In this document: one piece after another, positions 1 to 8,325 of the stretch | Position numbering within the stretch: the first letter of the stretch is position 1 | Layout of the letters: each line of letters opens with the position of its first letter | Origin: Mesostigma viride | Taxonomy: Eukaryota > Streptophyta > Mesostigmatophyceae > Mesostigmatales > Mesostigmataceae | Assembly: GCA_009746045.1 (NCBI GenBank) | Contig: RPFO01000138.1 | Span: forward strand, 846,759 to 910,758 | Reading direction: 5' to 3' | DNA: 64,000 bases | Position numbers and translations under genes: made by a program | The notes under the pieces: generated by a model | What the model was told of the DNA's origin: nothing | Databases searched by the model: none | The model's input: the letters and a program-made list of their open reading frames with translations, nothing else

Positions 1-520
1 GTCTTTGGACCGTCACTTCAGTAGACGACGCAGTTTCGATGTAACAACCTACGACGATCGTCGTAGGTTGGTCTATGGGCAGCCGCCACGTGCAGGGCAA
101 TAACTCCAGGCGAACCTGTCCGGCCGCTAACGCAATTTCGTCATTCCGACAGGTAGAACAAAAGTATCTTTGCCCGTCAGTCTTTGGACCGTCACTTCAG
201 TAGACGACGCAGTTTCGATGTAACAACCTACGACGATCGTCGTAGGTTGGTCTATGGGCAGCCGCCACGTGCAGGGCAATAACTGCAGGCGAACCTGTCC
301 GGCCGCTAACGCAATTTCGTCATTCCGACAGGTAGAACAAAAGTATCTTCGCCCGTCAGTCTTTGGACCGTCACTTCAGTAGACGACGCAGTTTGGATGT
401 ACCAACCTACGACGATCGTCGTAGGTTGGTCTATGGGCAGCCGCCACGTGCAGGGGAATAACCACGTTCAGGCGAACCTGTCCGGCCGCTAACGCAATTT
501 CGTCATTCCGACAGGTAGAA
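1..520. repeat. 179-bp tandem repeat, about 2.9 copies, with central palindrome
   Basis: Three head-to-tail copies begin at 1, 180 and 359, and all start GTCTTTGGACCGTCACTTC. The first two are almost identical. The third differs at several bases and diverges after about 520. Each copy contains a self-complementary block centred on GACGATCGTC. It is perfect over 26 bp in copies 1 and 2, and over 30 bp in copy 3 (about 399-428) because of an A-to-C change beside the core. The array probably continues left of the window. No coding potential is recognised. Confidence 0.9.
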
Positions 521-1325
521 AGTCGAAAAAGGTGGAAAGTCGAACACGGCGAGAGCAACGGCGGAAAGACGAAAGCCGTCAAGCCGACCGTCACTCTAGT
601 AGGCGACCCAGTTTCGATGAGTGGACAGGTGGCAAGTCGCAAAAGTTCGACCAACTACGCGCCAGTCAAGCTCGATCGACTCGCTAACGTCAAAATGTCG
701 CGAGACGACTTTAAAGCCGTTAAATATGACCGCGAGTGAACGCCAATAGCGTCTCACTGAACAAACGCCTTTCGTCCTCCGCTCAAGATACGCCGTCTTC
801 GATCCAGCCACGCACGGAAGCCTGTACGATCTCCAAATTCCGACGACTTGTGCCCAACGGTAAAAGGCGAAAAGGACACCCGTCGATCACGAGTTATCCA
901 CTGAAATGTACGGAAAGTTACGGCGTACGGCCACAGGATGCCCGATGGTTTTTCATATAGTTGATAAAGGCCGTTATGATGCCGTGAAATAGCCGCATGA
1001 CGACAGTGCCGTTCCAAACTTTCAACTTCGCGCCCTACCTCTCTTAACCGTTACCTGGTAGACCGTTGGTCCAACGAGCGAAAAATTTAGAAAGGTTGCG
1101 ATTAGGCAACGCGACCTTGCACCTAGCCGCACCCATGAACGCCTTCAGCAGCCATGGTAGGCAACACAACCCTGCACCTAGCCGCACCATTCCATAAACG
1201 CCTTCATCAGCCATGTTAGGCCGGAATAGACACGGCATTTCCACTTTGGGTCTCGCACTAGTCAAGTCACTTGCTCAGATAGAAAGCAATGGATCACGCA
1301 AAACCAGGAGCCACGCCTCCCCACG
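521..1325. other. Intergenic stretch with a short tandem duplication
   Basis: No recognisable gene. A unit of about 55 bp starting TAGGCAAC is present twice in tandem, at about 1103-1157 and 1158-1219, with scattered differences. Short ORFs here look like chance. Nothing else was seen. Confidence 0.5.
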
Positions 1326-2321
1326 ATGATTACGGCGGCGGTGTGTGGCATGGAGCCTGCTTGTGACGAGCATGACTCAATCCACATCAATGGCAGCAAT
1401 TACCGAACTGCAGTCGCCGACCTTCGACAAACTGTTCGCCATCGCAACTCGGGAGTAATGGTTTATGGTAAAGAGGGGGTTAGGTATGGCCGCATCACAC
1501 ACATTCTGCATAGTTTCCTCCGTGCCCCGACGGAAGGATGGAGTAGGCAAGTTCTTTTAAAGGTCGCTCTGTTTGATGTCGGTTCTGTGAAAGAGCTCCC
1601 TTTAGAGGGATTGACGCTTATACCTTTAGGGGAGCGAGCGCCCAAGCAGGATGCTTTAGTCCTTCCCGGGAGTGTATGTTCAGTTGGTTTTGTAGTTGAT
1701 CCAGAGTATGCACCTGAGATAGCCATCGTGCACTGTAAATTGCCGTGGCAAATGGTAAAGGAAACGTGTAGTGCAGCCCAGCATGTATTATCCCGTGCTG
1801 CAGGTGCTCAGCTGAGAACCACAGACGTGTATGCTGATATGAACCTGCAGCGCAAGGTGACACTGTGTGTTAAGCGAAGAGACATGACAACACGAGGTCG
1901 TTCACAAGGTAATCGCACTGCACCCATAGATCCACAAGCAACCACTGCACGCATGGCTGCGGAGCCACAAGCAACCACTGCACCTAATCGCTCACGTGGC
2001 AAGCGCACTGTTGGCACATTGGTAGAACCACAAGCAACCACTGCACCAAGCCGCTCGCGTGGCAAGCGCACTGCGGACACATTGGTAGAAACACACACAG
2101 CCGCTGCACCAAACCGCTCGCGTGGCAAGAGCATTGCTGGCAAGTCCATGGCAGCGGCTAGTGGCAGCGCATCAAGCCCTGATGACATTGCTAGTGATTT
2201 GTCGCTGAGCAGCGACGGTGAGGCATGCATTCCCACACAAAGGAGAAGTGAGAGGCAACGTGTGGTAGTAAATTATGCGGACTCTGACAGTGCTGCATAC
2301 ACTGATGAGGAGTGGGATTGA
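1326..2321 (+). CDS. Hypothetical protein, 331 aa, probably transposon-derived
   Basis: An uninterrupted ORF from ATG to TGA, followed within 40 bases by TGTAA motifs (the chlorophyte polyadenylation signal). Residues about 20-170 look globular and include GKEGVRYGRITHIL and VLLKVALFDVG. This reminds me of the beta-rich domain found after the transposase in some plant and algal DNA transposons, but I cannot assign a family. Residues about 200-275 contain three basic repeats with the cores EPQATTAP and RSRGKRT. The C-terminus is acidic and serine-rich, ending DEEWD. The composition is less GC-rich than the gene region to the right. It may be a last exon rather than a whole gene, since nothing upstream fixes the start. 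It is surrounded by mobile-element debris. Confidence 0.5.
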   Translation: MITAAVCGMEPACDEHDSIHINGSNYRTAVADLRQTVRHRNSGVMVYGKEGVRYGRITHILHSFLRAPTEGWSRQVLLKVALFDVGSVKELPLEGLTLIPLGERAPKQDALVLPGSVCSVGFVVDPEYAPEIAIVHCKLPWQMVKETCSAAQHVLSRAAGAQLRTTDVYADMNLQRKVTLCVKRRDMTTRGRSQGNRTAPIDPQATTARMAAEPQATTAPNRSRGKRTVGTLVEPQATTAPSRSRGKRTADTLVETHTAAAPNRSRGKSIAGKSMAAASGSASSPDDIASDLSLSSDGEACIPTQRRSERQRVVVNYADSDSAAYTDEEWD

Positions 2322-2880
2322 TTATATTCCTAATATAATGTAATGATGGATTGATGTAACTTGTTGTGTGCTTGTCACACTTATATTTATTTATTTCCAA
2401 TGAACATGTGTGTCAACTGCATCATTTCTGCATCCACATATATTGCATAAGTGTCCTGTCTTCATGCACTTGAGAGTTCTCAAGTGTCATGCTCAGTGTC
2501 CTGATTTTCCTGATTTTTTGTGCCATGCTAAGTGTCCTGATTTTCCTGATTTTTTGTGCTGTTAAGTGTCCTGATTTTCCTGATTTTTTCTGATTCAGCG
2601 GGTTTTCTCAGGATCTCAGGATTTCTCAGGATTTTTTTACGAATCTCAGTGATTCTCAGTGTTTCGCGAGACGCATCTCAGGCACTTCTCAAGATTCTCA
2701 AGAGGAAGTCCTGATATAAATCAGGAATCCTGAGAAAAGTCTCAGGGTTTCTCAGGATTTCTCCTGAAATCCCAAGAAAAAATCAGGAAATCTCAGGAAA
2801 TCCTGAGAAAATCTCAGGAATCCTGAGAAAAATCTCAGGAAATCTCAGGATCCTGAGAAAAATCTCAGAACCCGACTTCC
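2322..2880. repeat. AT-rich TCAGGA/TCCTGA low-complexity tract
   Basis: Past the TGTAA motifs of the preceding ORF, about 2490-2870 is built from short variants of CTGATTTTCC and CTCAGGATTT. In the right half their complements predominate (GGAAATCCTGAGAAAA). Many local TCAGGAATCCTGA-type dyads could fold. The tract abuts the truncated 3' side of the retroelement at about 2880, so the truncation point lies in simple repeats. No gene is supported. Confidence 0.7.
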
Positions 2881-3103
2881 TAGTGTAAGTGACATATACT
2901 GCCGTGGTGTGAGGTCGGGGTACCAGGCCTAGCCGGCGCACCAGGGCCTCGTTGATGAAGGACGTGGAGGCGCCGGTGTCGACCAGGAACTTCACGTCCA
3001 TGATCGTTTTCTCCTTCAAATACGGATCAAGGACGGTGGGAGGGACCCGGCAGTAACCCTCCGCTGAAAAGAAACAGATGCCGTGAATCTCCTTGAGATG
3101 CAC
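2881..3103 (-). pseudogene. Retrotransposon aspartic protease fragment
   Basis: The minus-strand reading frame contains FLVDTGASTSFINEALV, the active-site signature of retroviral-type aspartic proteases. The D-T-G triplet lies at about 2972-2980. Such proteases cleave the Gag-Pol polyprotein of LTR elements. The flap and second hydrophobic-glycine motif are missing: the frame runs into the TCAGGA repeat tract at about 2880, so the domain and all downstream pol (RT, RNase H, integrase) are absent. It lies downstream of the zinc-knuckle segment in the same orientation, as expected for a Ty3-like gag-pro order. Confidence 0.75.
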
Positions 3104-3243
3104 GCGCCGTCGGTTGGGTGGACGCGTCTGCGGCCACGTTATTGACGTCTACCTCTACTCTAGTTGACTCCGCGTCTGGGCTACCATCTGATTTTTCTAC
3201 CCTATCCCCTACCCCGCGGGACCCAAGCCCATGGGCAGGGCTA

Positions 3244-3924
3244 CTACTCCCGAGGAGCGGTGGGACGGGAGGCCGCCTCGCCCGACCACCCGCCCTCTTC
3301 CCCCCCCTCCTCCTCTTCGTCAGCCCCCTCCTCGTCGTCATACTCGTAGCCAGCCACTGCCTGCGTTTGGCCGGAAGAGGAGGACTGTCGCCGCGCCTCA
3401 ATCTCGTTGACCGCACGCAACACACCCTTGGTAGAGCTGGTCGCGGGTGGTCGCGGCTGCTGGTACTGCGTCGGGACCTGTCTGGCGTGCTGCAGGCGAG
3501 CCGCACGCTCACCCGCGTTGCGGGGTCGGTCCCGAGGACCGGAGGAGTCGGGGCGGCTGCCGAAGGCCGGGCCGGAGAAACGAACACTGGGTGTCCCTTC
3601 TCCTGTCCCACGACTGGCGTTCTTGCCCCGGAGCTTGGGGCAGTCGCGCTTGAGGTGCCCCACTTCGCTGCACATGAAGCAGCGCGCCTTGCTAGCGTCG
3701 ATCGCGTTGACGCCATGGTCAGTGTAGCCCTCGTCAGGGTCGTCAAGGTACTCGTCCTCCTCCTCGCCGCGGCGAACTCGATCAGTGGAGTACATCTGAT
3801 TCACCCGTCGCGGGGGAGCAGGTCTGAAGAAACGGCGCACTGAGGGTGCACGCCCGCGAGCCACTACGTCGGCCACCTGTAGGAGATACCTCTGGATATT
3901 CAATCTATGTCCCACTCTTCCCAA
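3244..3924 (-). pseudogene. Retrotransposon Gag, nucleocapsid part with CCHC zinc knuckle
   Basis: The translation contains CFMCSEVGHLKRDC (about 3640-3681), a perfect C-x2-C-x4-H-x4-C zinc knuckle that binds the element's RNA. It is preceded by an acidic linker and followed by a low-complexity P/S/R and acidic tail. The frame differs from the upstream gag segment (3900-4166), which stops just where this one should continue. A frameshift near 3900 therefore breaks Gag. Part of a decayed LTR element. Confidence 0.75.
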
Positions 3925-4166
3925 GGGACATCAGCATAGTGCTTGAATACCTCGTCCTGCAGCTCAGGGCAGAGTGCCTCGATGAACCTGCTCTTGTACT
4001 CGTACCAGGTCATGTCAGCCAGGTAGGCGGCGCTGGACTCGAACTTAGACAGAAACTCGCGATATGGGGTGGTCCCCTGGCGCAGCTTGCTGAAGGCCAT
4101 CCGCTCGTGGAGTGTAGCATCTGGGGGCACCAGCTTGCGACGCACTCGGTCCATCAGTTCCGCCAA
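3900..4166 (-). pseudogene. Retrotransposon Gag, capsid-like C-terminal part
   Basis: The minus-strand segment with YREFLSKFESSAAYLADMTW and FIEALCPELQDEVFKHY resembles the helical retrotransposon gag (capsid) region of Ty3-like elements, in which a Y/F-rich tract is followed by a chain of short helices. It sits between the upstream Gag frame (stop at 4204) and the zinc-knuckle frame. Both junctions require a frame change, so the polyprotein is not intact. Confidence 0.6.
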
Positions 4167-4203
4167 GGTTTGCGGGTATGACTGGGACGCGATGCTCTCA
4201 CTG

Positions 4204-5392
4204 TCAGTTCAAGATGCTTATCACCGAGGGGTCCATACAGGAGTTAATCACTAGCCCAATCAGATCGCTGGTGGCCAGCTGCCAGTTGTGATGATTGCGC
4301 CAGATGGTATACTGCCGTCGCCACATGCGTCCCCATTCCTCTACCTCGCGCGGTTTCATGTCCGCGTGCAGCTTGGGTACATTCTTGAAATTGGGCATCG
4401 GTGGGGCCTTTACCGCGGCGGTGACGGGCCCACCGACGTCTACGTGGGGGATATCGCCGAAGTCGGGGGGCTGCGACCGGGGGAGAGAGCTGGATCTGGA
4501 CGGCGTACCATGAGTCCGCCGCACCTGGACGGATGAGGGGTGTTCATACCCCGGGTCATCCAAGGCCACCCTGCTGAAGCTGAGGTTGCCAGCAGGCGCA
4601 GGCGAGGGGACCGCGCTTTGGTCAAGCACCCGTGGGCGCTGCGGTTGAGGTGCCGGGCGCTGGACTGGCGTGTGAGTCTCCTCGTCTCTGGTGGTGACAC
4701 TGCTCCTGGTCTCCCCTGGGCTGGTCCGTGGTCTATTATTAGTACCAACGGGCGGGCCCTGCGTGACAGTTCCCTCGTCCGCCTCGTTAGTCCCTTCCAG
4801 GTCATCGAACTCGCCATCTGCCCCTGGGACCTCCCCTTCCTCGTCCGAATACCATAGCGCCGTGGGTAACAGGGACGTGCTGCCGAAGGACACTCTGCGT
4901 CTGCCCCGGTCCGGTGGGGGGCCCGGTGGAGGTCCCTGGGGCCGCCCCCGACCTGCCCAAGGATGCGTTGCATGGCCGCCCGGTGACTGGCTGCTGATGG
5001 CGGTAGTGCAGGGTATCTTCATACTCGTCTCTCTGCTGCTCTGGATCAGGTGGTAGCCATTGTGGTCTCGTCTGGGGTTGTTGCTGCTGCATCCGGGGTT
5101 GCTGCTGTTGCCATTGCTGCTGTGGTGACCGTTGCTGCTGCTGCTGCTGCTGCTGCTGTTGCTGCTGCTGCGGTTGCTGCTGCTGCTGCTGTTGCTGCTG
5201 TTGCTGCTGCTGCTGTTGCTGCTGTTGCTGCTGCTGTTGCTGCTGTTGCTGCTGCTGCGAGTATTCCTGGAGCCTCTCTCGGTCATTCCTGTCATCTCCC
5301 TGCCTTGTTAAGGCGTCTAGATTGTCCCCATCCGCTGGGAACCTAGGGTTCTGATCTCTGGATCGTGGGAAGCCTTCCGCAGGTCTCTCCAT
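4204..5392 (-). pseudogene. Retrotransposon Gag N-terminal half with poly-Gln tract, frameshifted
   Basis: The likely start at 5392 reads MERPAEGFPRSRDQNPRF, then a long glutamine run encoded by a CAG/CAA tract (about 5118-5260), then proline-rich sequence. That frame ends at 4802. A second frame carries the plausible continuation, including WGRMWRRQYTIWRNHHNWQL (about 4285-4345), before stopping at 4204. The switch near 4950-4980 is a frameshift. The poly-Q tract appears as poly-Ser/Asn or poly-Ala in other frames, which are artefacts. Gag would package element RNA; this copy cannot make a full protein. Confidence 0.6.
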
Positions 5393-5690
5393 GACCTCAC
5401 CTGTATCTGTCCCTGCTTGGACGTGCAGTGGTACCTCTACTCCTCTCTGTACCGTGCTCGTGGTTGTCTACCGGTTCTACTTCTGTATTCTCAAGATCTC
5501 GTTCTCTAGTCTCTTCCTCTGTATCTCTGGCGTTCCTTGTTTGGGACCGTGTTGGCATGGTGCTCGTACCAGTACCTTACACTGCAGGCAACACCTCCCC
5601 AGGAAGGAAGAGAGAGAAAGAGAGAGAGCAACCACGTGCTATAGAGCTATAACTATAGAACCTAATACTACTCCCTAGTAATGGTCTCCT

Positions 5691-6032
5691 CTACTGTTTG
5701 CTGGGGCCAATTGTCAACTGAGAGAAGGTCACTGTAACTGCTGTCCCCTCCCCCTGACTGCTGAGCGTGGGTGGTTTAGAGCATTCACGTGTGGTGTGCA
5801 TCCCCTCAGGCAATGGCATATGTTCCCTAACAAACCTATCTGCGTCCATGAGGTTATCAAATCCCTTCCACTTGGCACTAGAGTCTTTAGACACTATCTT
5901 GTCCTTGATGTGTTCTTCACATGCCTTCCAACTGTAAAATATGGCTGGTCTACCCTCGCCCCCATCATGGGCCACGGCATAGTAAGGAAATCCAGATTGA
6001 CCACCCTTATTTATTCTGTTGCGTCTGGGCAT
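5691..6032 (-). CDS. RNase H1 N-terminal / viroplasmin-type domain ORF in retroelement
   Basis: A 113-residue ORF with an ATG start. FPYYAVAHDG near residues 15-24, IFYSWKACEEHI near 31-42, then KWKGFDNLMDADRFV match the small RNA-DNA hybrid-binding fold found at the N-terminus of eukaryotic RNase H1 and in caulimovirus-type proteins (Pfam Cauli_VI family). The Y-A-V-A-x-G start, I-F-x-S-W turn and K-x-F-x-x-x-x-x-A-x-x-F-V end are all visible. It lies between the LTR/leader and Gag in the same orientation, so it looks like an extra first ORF of the retroelement. No RNase H catalytic domain follows it here. Binding of the element's RNA-DNA hybrid is inference. Confidence 0.7.
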   Translation of the reverse strand: MPRRNRINKGGQSGFPYYAVAHDGGEGRPAIFYSWKACEEHIKDKIVSKDSSAKWKGFDNLMDADRFVREHMPLPEGMHTTRECSKPPTLSSQGEGTAVTVTFSQLTIGPSKQ

Positions 6033-6771
6033 GTTACATCATGGGCTGGCAGAGGCTTGCAAGCAGGAGAGAAAGAGGGGATCCCAGGCTACCTCTAGGT
6101 GCAGTGACCTTTACCAACACAAAAGAGGGAGAAACACAGAGTCTAACACAGCACACGCCCGAGCTTTCCGCGGAACGGGCTATACGCACACACGGAGGTG
6201 AACACCGTCAACACAGTCGGCAACAGCCAGACGGTATCCACCCCCACGACCCCTTGCAGGTCAAACAACGAATGGCCGTCTCCGCGACGTCCATGGGCAC
6301 CAACGACATTTACAACCTATAGAGGGTACAACATATAACATAAACCCCCTACGCGTGCGGTCCCGCGGAGAGAAAGCGAGCTCGCCAGCTAGCCTTCAGC
6401 AGGCATAGCTTGTAAAGAAAGAATTCTAACTAGGGGACGTACCATCTTCGATGACGTTAATCCCTCCTGAGCTGGCCGCCACCCGGTGTCGTTGAAGGCA
6501 AGCCCTGGCCGCCACTAGGTGTCGTTGAAAACAGGAGAGCTGAACGCTATCGTTGGCAGCACCTCACCACAGGACTATTGCTAGCCCCGCCGAGTATCCC
6601 AGACTGGCCGCTTACTGCCTAGGTCGTCGTTGAATCCCTTTACGGGCTGGCCGCCGGCCTGACAGCAATCGTTGAATTCCGGAACCTCTACCTACGCCAA
6701 GCTTCGTCTTGGTATCCTAATTGGCTCACTTACCCTCTCCGCGAGAGTTAGCTAACCTTTCCAGCACATTT
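6033..6771 (-). other. Retroelement leader with degenerate tandem repeats
   Basis: An untranslated stretch between the PBS-like site and the first ORF of the minus-strand LTR element. On the plus strand, 6472-6690 contains four or five degenerate copies of CTGGCCGCC followed by GTCGTTGAA, spaced about 45-110 bp. No protein is recognised. Confidence 0.5.
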
Positions 6772-6785
6772 CCTCCGATAACCAG
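6772..6785 (-). other. Primer-binding-site-like sequence
   Basis: Immediately inside the LTR, the minus strand reads CTGGTTATCGGAGG. This resembles the TGGTATCAGAG primer-binding site complementary to the 3' end of initiator methionine tRNA, with one inserted T and one A-to-G change. It would prime minus-strand DNA synthesis of the LTR element. The position, directly at the LTR edge, supports the call; the mismatches fit an old copy. Confidence 0.55.
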
Positions 6786-7370
6786 TGTTACGTCCCTGCC
6801 CAGACACACCTAGCCTGAGCTACGTAGCGAAATACCCTCCTTGCCGGAATTAGGAATAATTCAAGATAGCCTAAAGTAGGTTGCGCTTCACGACGTGAGT
6901 CGTGAGATATCTGGCATCACGGCTTAATGCCAAGCTAATTAGTACACACTTATATTGGCTAGCAATACCAATTACAAATGGATAATTGCCCCGGGCTCAA
7001 TGTGTAGGCGTATTCGCACTTATCATTCATTAAACCAAGAGGACGAGACTCTCGTCCTCGGACCAATTTAACCTAGGTTGATTGCGGCGCAGATACACGC
7101 CAATTTCCCTAGAACAATCCAAGTCACTCATTCCACGTAGGATCCGGGCCGACATCGACCCTCAACTATAGGATCCACGCCTAGAGCTACGGACGGTCCC
7201 AGAACTGGCGCGGCGCCACTGCACCGGCCCCTAAAAGGACAACCTAGGACCAAAATAACTAGTCCAATTCACACAATGGCCAAGGTCCATAAAACCCAAA
7301 TACAATAGACCAAACAGCCTTAGTAATTTATTCCATTGTTACGTCCGACCAAAAGGGCTGGGACGTAACA
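6786..7370 (-). mobile_element. Long terminal repeat (5' LTR of truncated element)
   Basis: The 585-bp segment starts TGTTACGTCCCTGCCC and ends GGGCTGGGACGTAACA. These are inverted copies with one mismatch over 16 bp, and carry the TG...CA ends typical of LTRs. Read on the minus strand it precedes a PBS-like site and gag, so it is the 5' LTR. The final 34 bp (7337-7370) repeat TGTTACGTCC and form a 10-bp-stem hairpin. The partner LTR is not in the window because the other end was lost at about 2880. A CCCA microsatellite directly abuts the right edge. Confidence 0.7.
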
Positions 7371-7414
7371 CCACCCACCCACCCACCCACCCACCCACCC
7401 ACCCACCCACCCAC
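7371..7414. repeat. (CCCA)n microsatellite
   Basis: About eleven uninterrupted CCCA tetranucleotides start directly at the outer edge of the LTR. Confidence 0.9.
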
Positions 7415-8325
7415 GTAAAAGCGCCTTGACCAGTGTCAAAAATTCTGATCTGAGAACTATATCAGATATATTCACAGATAAGAACTATGACAGCATCCCT
7501 GGTGTCCATACTTGCTGTCCTAGTGCACCTCCTAGGCCCAACAGGGGCCATCTGCCAACAAGCAGTGGTAACCATAAACCATCATGTCCTCGGAGAAGTA
7601 AATGCGCGGTCACAATGGTCTGGCGCAGGTAAGGGCCCCAACTGGCAAGTGACCCACACCCCACTTGTAAAGGGACGTTGTCAAGCAAGTGGTTCACCCC
7701 CTCTGGGAACATGTGTCAAAGGACACCGTCTGGCAAGTGGGCAACCCATGCAAGAGACCCCTGGCAACTCATGGGTGCCCGTGTGATACCCTCCAGGGGA
7801 CAACCTACTGCAGGTATCCCGATGTCCCCTGATGTGGTGGCATCTACCATGCCATATATGCCTCCATGATAGCATCTGGCAACCCTTTGGCAGACCTGGG
7901 ATATCCACTCCCCCGCAGAAATTTTCTCAGGGTAACTAGACACAGCTGTCTGGAAGTATGATACAGTGGAAACCCCGTAAATGCTGTTGTTTTGCCCTGG
8001 CATGTGTGATGCCGTCTGGAAATTACATTGTAGACATCCAGGATGTCCACTCCCCCGCAAAAAATTGCTCAGGGTAACCAGACGTAGCTGCCACCAATCT
8101 GGACAACTCCTAGGGAGCTCGCCCTACCCATAGTACTATTCTGATAGTACTATGATGATAGTGGGAACAACCCAGATGCCGTTGTTCTCCTCCCCACCAA
8201 AACCAAACCACCATACACGTGGTAGGAGCCAAAGCTCAACCTAGAACGCCTCCACTGTCATGTTGCTCAACAAGAAAAGGAAGAGTTTCCCCCACAACTG
8301 AAACAAATGTTTGGCGACGCGTGAA
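7415..8325. other. Intergenic; direct repeat and hairpin only
   Basis: No gene is recognised. A block of about 50 bp containing TCCACTCCCCCGCA is present at about 7900-7949 and again at 8041-8091. A perfect 11-bp stem with 4-nt loop lies at 8129-8154 (CATAGTACTAT and its complement). Short ORFs are unsupported. Confidence 0.5.

Noticed and set aside
3118-3843. Plus-strand ORF of 241 codons over the gag/protease region
   Set aside because: Antisense shadow of the retroelement; the minus strand has the zinc knuckle and DTG motif.
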